The notes below the pieces were generated by a model, which worked only from the letters and a program-made list of their open reading frames with translations, was not told the origin of the DNA and did no database searches. From contig NZ_ALBT01000032.1 of the NCBI RefSeq assembly GCF_000766945.1, positions 186,001-250,000 on the forward strand: a stretch of 64,000 bases of DNA. The letters run 5' to 3'. Source of the DNA: Cellvibrio mixtus subsp. mixtus J3-8. Lineage in GTDB: Bacteria; Pseudomonadota; Gammaproteobacteria; Pseudomonadales; Cellvibrionaceae. Of this stretch, positions 38,576 through 46,579 are shown in pieces (the stretch's first letter is position 1; every line of letters begins with the position of its first letter). A program made the translations under genes and the position numbers.

Positions 38576-39574
38576 ATGACGAATTTTCTTCCGCGTTTGC
38601 CAAATCCATTGGGCAAAGCCATTAAACATTTGGTTGCTGCTGCATTAGTTGCACCCGTATTAATTTCCAGTACAACGTTTGCTGTTGAAGCGAAAACCCC
38701 GGCAATTCCCGGTGTTGTTAATGCAGGCACGCCGGTACAATTTATCAAAGAAGGTTTTGAAGGGACTGAAGGCCCGATTGCCGCGCCGGATGGCAGTTTT
38801 TTATTTACCGAGACGCGCGCAAACCGTATTACCAAAATTGCACCAGACAATAGTATTTCTACCTTTCTGGAAAATTCAAACGGTTCCAATGGTTTGGCAT
38901 TTGCGCCTAATGGTGACCTGATCACCGTGCAAGTCAACAATAACCAGGTGGGTATTGTGTATCCAAAAGGACGTGAAAAAGTTTTAGTAAAAGATTATGA
39001 AGGTCAAGCATTCCAACGCACCAACGATTTGGTGTTGGCAAAAAATGGCGGCATATATTTTACCGACAGTGGTCCTGGCCAGGATGTTAAAGCAGATCCA
39101 AAAACCGGTGTCTATTACATCAGTCCGGAAGGCAAAACCAAACGTGTTGTAGGTATCAACGAAATTGAACGCCCGAATGGTATTCAATTAAGTCGCGATG
39201 AAAAAACGTTATACGTTGCCAACACCGGTGGCGAATATGTGTTGTCATTTGCCATCAAGGCCGATGGCTCTTTAAGCGATCGTAAAAATTTTGCGAAAAT
39301 CCCTAATGGCTTGCAAAAAAATGAACAGGGCGCATTGTCCAGTGGTGCCGATGGTTTGGCAATTGACGCGGATGGTCGCTTGTACGTAACGTCTAACACC
39401 GGTGTAGATGTGTTTGATGATAAAGGTAAATTCCTCGGCGGAATTCCTGTGCCGCACAAACCACAGAATATTGCTTTCGCTGGCAAAGATAAAAAGACCC
39501 TTTATATCGTAGGTCGCGGTGCGGCCTATAAGGTGAATGTATTAACTCCCGGTTTTGCCGGCCGTGTTAAATAA
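38576..39574 (+). CDS. SMP-30/gluconolactonase-family secreted beta-propeller protein
   Basis: 332 residues, with an N-terminal signal peptide (about 15-37, ending near TFA). Propeller repeats typical of SMP-30/LRE hydrolases: EGPIAAPDGSFLFTETRANRI, NGLAFAPNGD, NDLVLAKNGGIYFTDSG, NGIQLSRDEKTLYVAN and DGLAIDADGRLYVT, with metal-binding Glu/Asn/Asp positions present. Such proteins hydrolyse lactones with a divalent cation; the substrate here is unknown. It precedes a dienelactone hydrolase, which fits lactone or ring-cleavage chemistry. Confidence 0.88.
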   Translation: MTNFLPRLPNPLGKAIKHLVAAALVAPVLISSTTFAVEAKTPAIPGVVNAGTPVQFIKEGFEGTEGPIAAPDGSFLFTETRANRITKIAPDNSISTFLENSNGSNGLAFAPNGDLITVQVNNNQVGIVYPKGREKVLVKDYEGQAFQRTNDLVLAKNGGIYFTDSGPGQDVKADPKTGVYYISPEGKTKRVVGINEIERPNGIQLSRDEKTLYVANTGGEYVLSFAIKADGSLSDRKNFAKIPNGLQKNEQGALSSGADGLAIDADGRLYVTSNTGVDVFDDKGKFLGGIPVPHKPQNIAFAGKDKKTLYIVGRGAAYKVNVLTPGFAGRVK

Positions 39575-39576
39575 TT

Positions 39577-39647
39577 TTTAGTTGTCGCTATTTAGTTGTC
39601 GCTATTTAGTTGTCGCTATTTAGTTGTCGCTATTTTAGTTGTCCCTA
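39577..39647. repeat. 14-nt tandem repeat between SMP-30 and dienelactone hydrolase genes
   Basis: Four exact copies of TTTAGTTGTCGCTA (39577-39632) and a fifth changed copy (TTTTAGTTGTCCCTA). It starts 3 nt after the SMP-30 stop and ends about 50 nt before the next start. The unit is not a multiple of three, so it is not coding. Confidence 0.93.
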
Positions 39648-39700
39648 TGTTGCTGGCAGTGTACCTGCCAGCTTTTTTAACACGATTCAGGGAGCCTGCA

Positions 39701-40594
39701 ATGACTCGCAAAACGGCTGATGATTTTCACCCGGAAGTATTAAAACTTTTTGATCAATATGTCCACGGCCAGGCATCGCGCCGCGATTTTCTCACTGGTG
39801 CTGCCAGGTATGCAGCCCTTGCCGGTGTAACAGCTACTGGCTTGCTTGCTGCGTTGAGCCCGCAATTTGCCGAGGCGCAACAAATAAAACCGGATGATGC
39901 GCGCATTAACGCGACCTATGTAGAAATTGATTCTCCTAATGGTAATGGCAAAGTGCGTGGGTATTTGGTAAAGCCCGCGAAAGCGACCGGAAAATTACCA
40001 ACCGTATTGGTGGTTCACGAAAACCGCGGCTTAAACCCGCATATTGAAGATATTACCCGCCGCATAGCGCTGGATAATTTTATCGCCTTCGCTCCTGATG
40101 CATTGTTTACGTTGGGGGGTTACCCTGGCGACGAAGAGAAAGCGCGTGAATTGTTCCAGAAACTGGATCAAACCAAAACCCAGGAAGATTTTGTTAACGC
40201 CGCACATTATCTGAAAAAATTGCCGGATGGGAATGGCAAGGTAGGTGTTGTTGGTTTCTGCTACGGCGGCGGAATCTCCAATTTCCTGGCGACGCGTTTA
40301 CCGGATTTGGGGGCTGCTGTCCCATTCTATGGTCGTCAACCGGAAGCGGTCGATGTGCCGAAAATCAAAGCGCCTTTATTGATTCATTATGCCGGTGTTG
40401 ATGAACGTATTAATGCCGGTTGGCCAGCTTATGAGGCGGCATTGAAATCAGCCAGGGTAAATTACCAGGCGTTTATCTACGAAGGCAGCCAGCACGGTTT
40501 TAACAACGATACAACACCACGCTTTGATGAAAAGGCAGCCAAATTGGCATGGGGCAGAACCATCGATTTTTTCAACAAACACCTGCGCGCTTAA
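39701..40594 (+). CDS. Dienelactone hydrolase family protein with Tat signal
   Basis: About 297 residues from the ATG at 39701 (GGAG 6 nt upstream). The N-terminus has a twin-arginine motif SRRDFL followed by a hydrophobic stretch, so it is exported folded. The alpha/beta-hydrolase domain carries the dienelactone-type nucleophile GFCYGGG (Cys near residue 187), an acid in AGVDERI and His in EGSQHGF. Related proteins are annotated as carboxymethylenebutenolidases, but the substrate of these periplasmic versions is not established. A longer frame reaches back into the tandem repeat and is not the real start. Confidence 0.92.
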   Translation: MTRKTADDFHPEVLKLFDQYVHGQASRRDFLTGAARYAALAGVTATGLLAALSPQFAEAQQIKPDDARINATYVEIDSPNGNGKVRGYLVKPAKATGKLPTVLVVHENRGLNPHIEDITRRIALDNFIAFAPDALFTLGGYPGDEEKARELFQKLDQTKTQEDFVNAAHYLKKLPDGNGKVGVVGFCYGGGISNFLATRLPDLGAAVPFYGRQPEAVDVPKIKAPLLIHYAGVDERINAGWPAYEAALKSARVNYQAFIYEGSQHGFNNDTTPRFDEKAAKLAWGRTIDFFNKHLRA

Positions 40595-40612
40595 TATACG
40601 TCTTGTCGTTTT

Positions 40613-40651
40613 AAAAAAGCCCTCGCAACATTTTGCTGCGAGGGCTTTTTT
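40613..40651 (+). terminator. Terminator after the dienelactone hydrolase gene
   Basis: 15-bp perfect arms AAAAAAGCCCTCGCA / TGCGAGGGCTTTTTT with a 9-nt loop. Confidence 0.93.
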
Positions 40652-40962
40652 ATTGTGTCATTGATCTTCATGCACTGCTGTTGATATTTAATCATTTCTG
40701 TTTATTGGTTTTGCTGAAAAAGAAACAAGTTCATTCCTTGCTAATGTAATTCAAAAAAATCCCCGTTTCCCGATATTTCAAAAAATCCTTAAAAATCAAA
40801 CTACTGAAACAAATCCGGGAATATTTGTAGAAAATTCAGCAGGAATATTACCGATGGTATGGCGCTTGCTCTAGTGAATTCATCCTGAAATTTTTCTGTG
40901 GCATTCCTGGCGGGATTGGTTTTCTGTCAGGCGTATTCTAATTTGGTTGAGGAATTGTTGTT
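40652..40962. other. Gene-free AT-rich spacer before the rhodanese-like gene
   Basis: About 310 nt, AT-rich, no reading frame of note. It presumably holds the promoter of the rhodanese-DUF6644 gene group. I see no repeat or hairpin besides the terminator at its left end. Confidence 0.4.
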
Positions 40963-41418
40963 ATGAAGTTGATCGTGAAATTATTAGTAATCATTGCTGC
41001 CGTTATTGCGCCCGTGAGTTTTGCGCAAGACGCGGCACCTGCTACTAAATATGAAGCAAAAAGCCCAACGCTGAACCGTGCACAAATTGATAAGTTGTTA
41101 GCTAACCCGGAACAATTGGTATTTATCGATCTGCGTCGCCCGGATGAGTTAACCCGGATTGGTGGTTTCGCTGCATACCTCAGTATCCAATTGGCCGATT
41201 TGGAAAAAAACCTGGCATTCATCCCTAAAGATCGCACTATCGTCACCGTTTCCAATCACGCCGGGCGTGCGTTGCGTGGCGCAGATCTGCTGGCGGAAAA
41301 AGGTTTTAAGGTCGCTGGCGCTGCCGGTATTCAGGATTATGAAGAGGAAGGCGGCTGGGTGACGCGGATTGCTCCTCCTGTAAAGAAGGAATTTACAAAT
41401 CTCTTTCCTAATGATTAA
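40963..41418 (+). CDS. Exported rhodanese-like protein lacking the catalytic cysteine
   Basis: 151 residues with a signal peptide (cleaved near SFA, about 21). The rhodanese fold is recognisable (LVFIDLRRPDEL, then a strand-loop VTVSNHAGRALRGADLLAEKGFKV), but the active-site loop reads SNHAGRA where active enzymes have C-x-x-G-R-S, so the cysteine is replaced by Asn. It is therefore probably not a sulfurtransferase; it may bind a ligand or partner. First gene of a row with two DUF6644 membrane proteins. Confidence 0.82.
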   Translation: MKLIVKLLVIIAAVIAPVSFAQDAAPATKYEAKSPTLNRAQIDKLLANPEQLVFIDLRRPDELTRIGGFAAYLSIQLADLEKNLAFIPKDRTIVTVSNHAGRALRGADLLAEKGFKVAGAAGIQDYEEEGGWVTRIAPPVKKEFTNLFPND

Positions 41419-41455
41419 TGCCATAGCACCAATTTAATTGCGTTAAATTTATTTG

Positions 41456-41480
41456 AATTGAATTGAATTGAATTGAATTG
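41456..41480. repeat. 5-nt microsatellite (AATTG)x5
   Basis: Five perfect AATTG units ending 17 nt before the ATG of the first DUF6644 gene, in its leader. Short enough for slippage; copy number could alter translation. Confidence 0.92.
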
Positions 41481-41497
41481 AGTTAAAGAGTTAAACG

Positions 41498-41998
41498 ATG
41501 AGCGCCGCCGATGTACTGCAAACTATGTATGACTCACCGCTGGGAACTTCACTGGCAGAGTCTCTTTATGTATATCCACTCGTGGAAGGTGCTCACCTGT
41601 TGAGCCTCGCATTATCATTCGGATTGATTGTATTAACTGACCTGCGTTTAACAGGATTTATTTTTAAAACCTTGCCTGTTCATATATTGCTACACCAATT
41701 GCGCCCATGGTTAATAGGCGGGTTCACAATCACATTTGCAACCGGGATTCTACTAACGTTTGCGGCTGGTCCTGGATTGGTGGAGGCGCCCGTGTTTCCA
41801 CTAAAACTGCTATTTATTTTTCTCGCCGGTTTGAACGCGCTTTGGTTTGAATTGAAATTTGGTCGCACTGCCAGTGAGTGGGGCACAGCAGCTGTTTTGC
41901 CAGCGGGTGCGCAAGTAGCGGGTTGGATCTCTTTGGTGAGTTGGAGCCTGGTGGTGATATTGGGTCGGTTGATTCCTTATCTTGATTCCGGTTATTGA
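41498..41998 (+). CDS. DUF6644 family membrane protein, copy 1
   Basis: 166 residues with four predicted transmembrane helices. Shares with the genes at 42055 and 58896 the pattern H-x-x-S/G-x8-L-x-D/N-LRLxG (here EGAHLLSLALSFGLIVLTDL followed by RLTG), an SGI/TGI helix and a conserved Lys (PLKLLFIFLAGLN). The conserved His in helix 1 could bind haem or a quinone, but no function is known to me. Confidence 0.75.
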   Translation: MSAADVLQTMYDSPLGTSLAESLYVYPLVEGAHLLSLALSFGLIVLTDLRLTGFIFKTLPVHILLHQLRPWLIGGFTITFATGILLTFAAGPGLVEAPVFPLKLLFIFLAGLNALWFELKFGRTASEWGTAAVLPAGAQVAGWISLVSWSLVVILGRLIPYLDSGY

Positions 41999-42054
41999 GT
42001 TCAAAAAAACCAGCGATTTATTAAACAAGCTAATTAAAGCACCAAGAGATAGCG

Positions 42055-42534
42055 ATGAGTACAGAAGCAATTTTCCAGGCAATTCAAAATAGCAGTATTG
42101 CTATATCGTTAGGTCAGGCGCCGTTGGTTTTTGGAATCCTTGCACAGCTGTTCCATATTGCTGGCCTGGTGTTGGTACTCACCTCGATCCTGTTGGTCAA
42201 CTTGCGTTTATTAGGCGTTGGTTTAACGCATTTTACAGCTCCGCAATTAGCGAGCTACACCAAGCCATTTGTAATAACCGGCTTAATATTCCTGGTGCTA
42301 TCCGGTGTGTTTATGTTAGCTCCAAGCGCGGCTTTGTATGCACCCAACCCTGCTTTCTGGTTCAAGATGAAATTATTTATAGTGGCATTAGCCATTCAAT
42401 ATTCGTTGTATCGCAAAGTAGCTGCGGCCGAAAATCCGCAGCGTTGGCTCGCAATTGTTACCGCGATTATTTCGCTATTGTTATGGTTCGGGGTAGGGCT
42501 GGCGGGCAGGGCAATTGGCTTTATGGCCGCCTGA
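42055..42534 (+). CDS. DUF6644 family membrane protein, copy 2
   Basis: 159 residues, four transmembrane helices, same pattern as copy 1: AQLFHIAGLVLVLTSILLVN followed by LRLLG, a LSGVFML helix, and FWFKMKLFIVALAIQ. It lies 56 nt after copy 1. Adjacent different copies suggest a heterodimeric membrane unit. Followed by a secreted lectin-like protein and a cytochrome c'-like lipoprotein. Confidence 0.75.
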   Translation: MSTEAIFQAIQNSSIAISLGQAPLVFGILAQLFHIAGLVLVLTSILLVNLRLLGVGLTHFTAPQLASYTKPFVITGLIFLVLSGVFMLAPSAALYAPNPAFWFKMKLFIVALAIQYSLYRKVAAAENPQRWLAIVTAIISLLLWFGVGLAGRAIGFMAA

Positions 42535-42626
42535 TAATTTCCGCAATAATTTTTATTTTAATTCATTAATAATTTTTAAATCATAACGAATCATTTTTAA
42601 CCCTGAAAACCATAGAGGAAATACTG

Positions 42627-43358
42627 ATGAAATTTAAAACCCTGGCCCTGTGTACCAGTTTATTATCTGCTGGTGTTGCATTTACCAGTTTGCCGGTAGT
42701 AGCACAAAACACAGCAGCAACCCCCCGCCCGCAGGCGCCCCAAATCAGCCCTGAAGAAGCGCTGCAAAAATTCAGTTTTTTTACGACCAGCGTAGGCCTG
42801 GGTAAAGGTGCAAACCTTGGTGGCCTTGCCGGTGCAGATGCGCATTGCCAGGCACTTGCCAAAGCGGCGGGTGCCGGTAATAAAACCTGGCGCGCTTATT
42901 TGAGCACGCAGGCTGCTGATGGCAAACCTGCAATTAACGCGCGTGATCGCATCGGGAAAGGTCCATGGTACAACGTAAAAGGTGCATTGATCGCGAATGA
43001 TGTTGGCCATTTGCATGGCGATACGTTGGCGCAAGCACAATTGGGCAGCAACCTCACTCGCAACCAGGCGCTAACTGAAAAAGGCGAGCGCGTATTGGGT
43101 GCCGGTGATACTCCAAACCAGCACGATATTCTCACCGGTTCAAAAACAGACGGTACTGCATTTACCGATGCTGCTGATCACACCTGTAAGAACTACACCA
43201 GTACTGCAGCAGATGGTTCGGTACAGGTTGGTCACTTTGATCGCACCGGCGGCGGCAATGCTTCCTGGAACTCGGCGCATCCAAGCCGTGGTTGTGGCCA
43301 GGAAAACCTGGTAGCGACTGGCGGTGCCGGTTTGTTTTATTGCTTCGTCGCAAATTAA
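42627..43358 (+). CDS. Secreted lectin/endostatin-like protein (DUF1554 type)
   Basis: 243 residues with a signal peptide (cleaved near VVA, about 26). The mature part begins with an FFTTSVGLGKGANLGGLAGA segment followed by DAHCQALA, continues with TWRAYLSTQA, RIGKGPWYNVKG, and ends with a Cys-containing GGNASWNSAHPSRGCGQENL and LFYCF. This pattern matches DUF1554-type proteins, related to the collagen XV/XVIII endostatin C-type-lectin fold. Four cysteines could form two disulfides. The ligand is unknown. Confidence 0.72.
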   Translation: MKFKTLALCTSLLSAGVAFTSLPVVAQNTAATPRPQAPQISPEEALQKFSFFTTSVGLGKGANLGGLAGADAHCQALAKAAGAGNKTWRAYLSTQAADGKPAINARDRIGKGPWYNVKGALIANDVGHLHGDTLAQAQLGSNLTRNQALTEKGERVLGAGDTPNQHDILTGSKTDGTAFTDAADHTCKNYTSTAADGSVQVGHFDRTGGGNASWNSAHPSRGCGQENLVATGGAGLFYCFVAN

Positions 43359-43411
43359 TGTTGCCATTAATATTGTCGATGAATGTTAAAAGCAATTTGA
43401 GTTAATAATGT

Positions 43412-44014
43412 ATGAAAGAAATGCAGCGTAAATGGGTTTTTATCGCAACGCTTGCGCTGTTAGTCGCAACGTCTGCTTGCACAAAGCAAACAGGCGTTGC
43501 CGCTCCATCGGAAAGCCCTAAGTCAACAGTGGCAGTTAACGTATCTGATTTCAAACTCACAGCAACCTTGCAGGAAATTATGCTGTCGGTAATTGATCCT
43601 AATATCGACCCCATCTGGAATTCCATTTCAACGGTTAGCACCGCAGAGGGTATAACGGAAGTTCGTCCTGAAACGGATGAGGACTGGGAAAAATTACGCA
43701 ACCATGCAATTACCTTGCGGGAGGTTGCCAATCTATTAGTAATTCCTGGCCGCAAAGTGGCCCATCCGGAGGCTAGTACCTCTACGCATCACACCGAATT
43801 GCACGCTGAAGCGATCGAAGCATTAATTGTTGCCCAATGGCCGGTGTTTGTTCAGCGTGCCCATGCATTACAAGATGCAGCGGGTTTAGCAATCAGTGCG
43901 ATTGATGAAAAAAATGTGGATCGACTGGAAGAAGCAGGTGGAATTATTGAACACACCTGCGAAAGCTGCCATTCACAATTCTGGTATCCGGATGATAAGC
44001 GTCCGACCAATTGA
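43412..44014 (+). CDS. Cytochrome c'-like lipoprotein
   Basis: 200 residues. A lipoprotein signal with lipobox ATSAC (Cys near 23) is followed by a mostly helical domain and a single C-terminal haem c motif CESCH (about 186-190), the position seen in four-helix cytochromes c'. It should be a membrane-tethered periplasmic monohaem cytochrome, able to take electrons from or give them to the neighbouring membrane proteins. An in-frame ATG 9 nt downstream is an alternative start. Confidence 0.8.
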   Translation: MKEMQRKWVFIATLALLVATSACTKQTGVAAPSESPKSTVAVNVSDFKLTATLQEIMLSVIDPNIDPIWNSISTVSTAEGITEVRPETDEDWEKLRNHAITLREVANLLVIPGRKVAHPEASTSTHHTELHAEAIEALIVAQWPVFVQRAHALQDAAGLAISAIDEKNVDRLEEAGGIIEHTCESCHSQFWYPDDKRPTN

Positions 44015-44024
44015 TGTTGCGTTT

Positions 44025-44053
44025 ATCACCATTCGGCTGTTGCGAATGGTGAT
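44025..44053 (+). terminator. Hairpin after the cytochrome gene
   Basis: 11-bp perfect arms ATCACCATTCG / CGAATGGTGAT with a 7-nt loop, 11 nt after the stop codon. The tail TCCCTGTGTTT is weakly U-rich, so termination may be partial. Confidence 0.55.
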
Positions 44054-44257
44054 TCCCTGTGTTTGCTTATCACCAATTTAAATTCCCGCCGTTGCGATGG
44101 CGTGTTGAATTTCAATCAGCATTTTTTGTTTTTCTTATTGGCACCGCTAATTTTCCCGGAGAATTTGATTAAAACGTCATTTATTCCGGCTGGCGCAATT
44201 GTTGCAAACTGCTGGAATATTTTGTGATGTACGGATTTATTTTACGGGGTATGTGCT

Positions 44258-44554
44258 ATGGCAACTAATAAGAAATCCTCTGAAGAAGACGTGGCCCGTT
44301 ATCGTTGGGAAGTAGCGGGTCGCTGCCTGATTGCGGTATTCGGTGGTTACCTGTTTACCATTGCACTCAGTATTTTTCTGACCCAGGTTTTGCCTATTGC
44401 TAAAAGCAGTGCAGTGATGACTGCCAATTTGCTTAGCTTTGCAATTTACACCATTGCGATTATTTGGGTTTTCTCAGTGAAGGAGTTTCGCCAACTCTGG
44501 TGGGGATTAACTGGCAGTGCGATTTTCTTTGCCTTCATACTGCTGTTGGTTTGA
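44258..44554 (+). CDS. Small membrane protein, DUF3649-like, iron-uptake associated
   Basis: 98 residues with three hydrophobic helices. The order here, a small three-helix protein, a PepSY membrane protein, then a DUF3325-like protein, is the conserved trio often found after siderophore receptors. The RYRWEVAGRCLIAVFGGYLF and TIALSIFLTQVLP segments agree with DUF3649. The role is unknown, thought to be linked to iron reduction. Confidence 0.7.
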   Translation: MATNKKSSEEDVARYRWEVAGRCLIAVFGGYLFTIALSIFLTQVLPIAKSSAVMTANLLSFAIYTIAIIWVFSVKEFRQLWWGLTGSAIFFAFILLLV

Positions 44555-44625
44555 TGCCTTGCACCCTTCCTTTGGTCTGCACATTTTTTAATTTTTAATC
44601 TAATAAAGTAATGAGGGCTTAATCG

Positions 44626-46221
44626 ATGAAAAACGGATTTCGCCAATCTATGGCCTGGTTGCATACCTGGACCGGATTAGTCGTAGGTTGGGTATTATTT
44701 TTTGTGTTTGTCACCGGCAACCTCGGCCGCTTTGATACAGAGATTGATCAATGGATGAAGCCTGAAGTAATTCCGCAGGCGGTGCCACTCGCACAAGAAA
44801 TTAGCGCAGCGCAGCAGCGATTAACACAACGGGGTGCAGGTGCAGAGCGCTGGACGATTTACCCTGCTACCAATCGCGATACACCTTATTTGCGCATTAC
44901 CTGGGATACCGAGGTTAAACCCGGGCAAGCGCTAAAACGCGGTGAAGAATTTATTGATCCATCCACCGCAGCGCCGCTGGATACCCGTGCAACGGGCGGT
45001 GGTCAATTGCTCTATAAAATGCATTACGCCCTGGCATATATGCCGCGCTCAGTGAGCAATTGGATAATTGGTATTTGCAGCATGTTTATGCTAGTGGCAA
45101 TTGTGAGCGGAGTCATTACCCATAAAAAAATCTTTACCGACTTCTTCACCTTTCGCCCGAATAAAGGCCAGCGTTCCTGGTTGGATCTTCATGCTGTATT
45201 AGCAGTACTAACGCTGCCATTCTTTTTTATGATCACCTATACCGGCCTGTTATTTTTCCTATCGACATTGGTGCCCGGAATTGTCGGTGCCAATTACGGG
45301 TTTGGCGAAAAAAATCGCCAACAATTTAATGATGAATTGGCAGCGCGCGAATATCGTTTGGAGCGTGCGGAAACACAGGTGCCATTAGTATCACTGAATC
45401 AAATTACCGCTGAAGCAGAACGTCGCTGGGGGGAAGGACAAGTACGTTCGGTGGAAATTCATTATCCTGGCGATCAACATGCACAAGCGATAGTGACTCG
45501 CCAGATTATTTCACCGCTGCGCTCTACGGAAGAGCTGGTATTTAATGCAACCAATGGTGAGCTCATTACCGAACAGCCAGCCACTACCGCCGCGCCGCGC
45601 ACATTTTATGAAACTGTACAGGGTTTGCATGAAAGTTTATTTGCGGGTTGGTGGTTGCGTTGGTTGTATTTCTTTTCCGGCCTCGCCGGTGTTGCCATTA
45701 TTGGTTCCGGTTTGATTTTATGGATCGTTAAACGCCGGCCAAAACAACTCAAGCAAGCTGAAGGCCCGGATTTCGGTCATCGTTTGGTGGAAGGTTTGAA
45801 CGTCGGTACCATTGCCGGTTTGCATACGGCCATTGCCGCGTATTTTTTAGCGAATCGATTATTGCCGGTTGATTTGCCTGCGCGCAATGAGTGGGAAGTA
45901 CACGTCATGTTTATTGTCTGGCTGATTGCGTTATTACATCCTGTGGTGCGTCCGATCAATCGCGCCTGGATCGAGCAACTCTGGGTTGCATCGGCGGCTT
46001 TCCTGTTGCTGCCTTTTGTAAATGCAATTACTACCGGGCGCGATTTATTCCAGAGTTTACAACAAGGTGATTGGGTGTTTGCAGGATTTGATCTAGTCGC
46101 AATTGCTACTGCTATTTTATTCGCAATTGCCGCCGTGAAATTACAACAACGTGAGCAACAACAAATAAATGCTCCCGTTAAAACTAAAGTAAACCGTGTT
46201 GCACAGGAGGCGAATGCCTGA
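44626..46221 (+). CDS. PepSY-associated transmembrane protein, probable ferric/ferrisiderophore reductase
   Basis: 531 residues with about seven transmembrane helices. Helix-flanking HTWTGLVVGW at the start, the paired LHAVLAVLTLPFFFMITYTG block, LHESLFAGWWLRWLYFFSGL, and periplasmic PepSY-like segments are typical of the PiuB/FoxB-type family; conserved histidines in helices 1 and 3-5 are candidate haem ligands. Family members such as FoxB reduce iron in ferrisiderophores at the inner membrane. The next gene overlaps by one base. Confidence 0.85.
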   Translation: MKNGFRQSMAWLHTWTGLVVGWVLFFVFVTGNLGRFDTEIDQWMKPEVIPQAVPLAQEISAAQQRLTQRGAGAERWTIYPATNRDTPYLRITWDTEVKPGQALKRGEEFIDPSTAAPLDTRATGGGQLLYKMHYALAYMPRSVSNWIIGICSMFMLVAIVSGVITHKKIFTDFFTFRPNKGQRSWLDLHAVLAVLTLPFFFMITYTGLLFFLSTLVPGIVGANYGFGEKNRQQFNDELAAREYRLERAETQVPLVSLNQITAEAERRWGEGQVRSVEIHYPGDQHAQAIVTRQIISPLRSTEELVFNATNGELITEQPATTAAPRTFYETVQGLHESLFAGWWLRWLYFFSGLAGVAIIGSGLILWIVKRRPKQLKQAEGPDFGHRLVEGLNVGTIAGLHTAIAAYFLANRLLPVDLPARNEWEVHVMFIVWLIALLHPVVRPINRAWIEQLWVASAAFLLLPFVNAITTGRDLFQSLQQGDWVFAGFDLVAIATAILFAIAAVKLQQREQQQINAPVKTKVNRVAQEANA

Positions 46222-46550
46222 TGCTGGTATCTACGATTATTGTTTACATAGGCTTTGCATTGCTGGCACTGAATAAAAATCGTCACTTGCAACAAGTATG
46301 GCCGAGCCGTGAGTTACATGATGATGTAAGGCTCGCGCTGGATACTATCGGTTGGTTGCTATTGGCCGTTGCTGTTGTGTATCAGGTGTATAGCAGCGGG
46401 TTTGGCAACGGTTTGGTGGAATATACGGCGGTATTGAGCTTATCGGGATTATTACTGGTATTTCAATTCAGCTATTGGCCGCGCTCGGTATTGGCGATTG
46501 GTTTATTTGAAAATGCGATTGGAAAATTGTCGCCGGTCAGTAATAAATAG
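46221..46550 (+). CDS. DUF3325-like membrane protein
   Basis: 109 residues with three or four hydrophobic helices (LVSTIIVYIGFALLALN, LALDTIGWLLLAVAVVYQVY). Translationally coupled to the PepSY gene: its ATG shares the A of the upstream TGA. Third member of the DUF3649-PepSY-DUF3325 set; function unknown. Confidence 0.75.
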   Translation: MLVSTIIVYIGFALLALNKNRHLQQVWPSRELHDDVRLALDTIGWLLLAVAVVYQVYSSGFGNGLVEYTAVLSLSGLLLVFQFSYWPRSVLAIGLFENAIGKLSPVSNK

Positions 46551-46579
46551 CAGCAAAATCTGGATCAGGAGTTTATGAA

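Noticed and set aside
39596-39700. N-terminal extension of the dienelactone hydrolase into the repeat
   Set aside because: It would translate the 14-nt repeat, moves the Tat motif far from the N-terminus, and a good GGAG-ATG lies at 39701.
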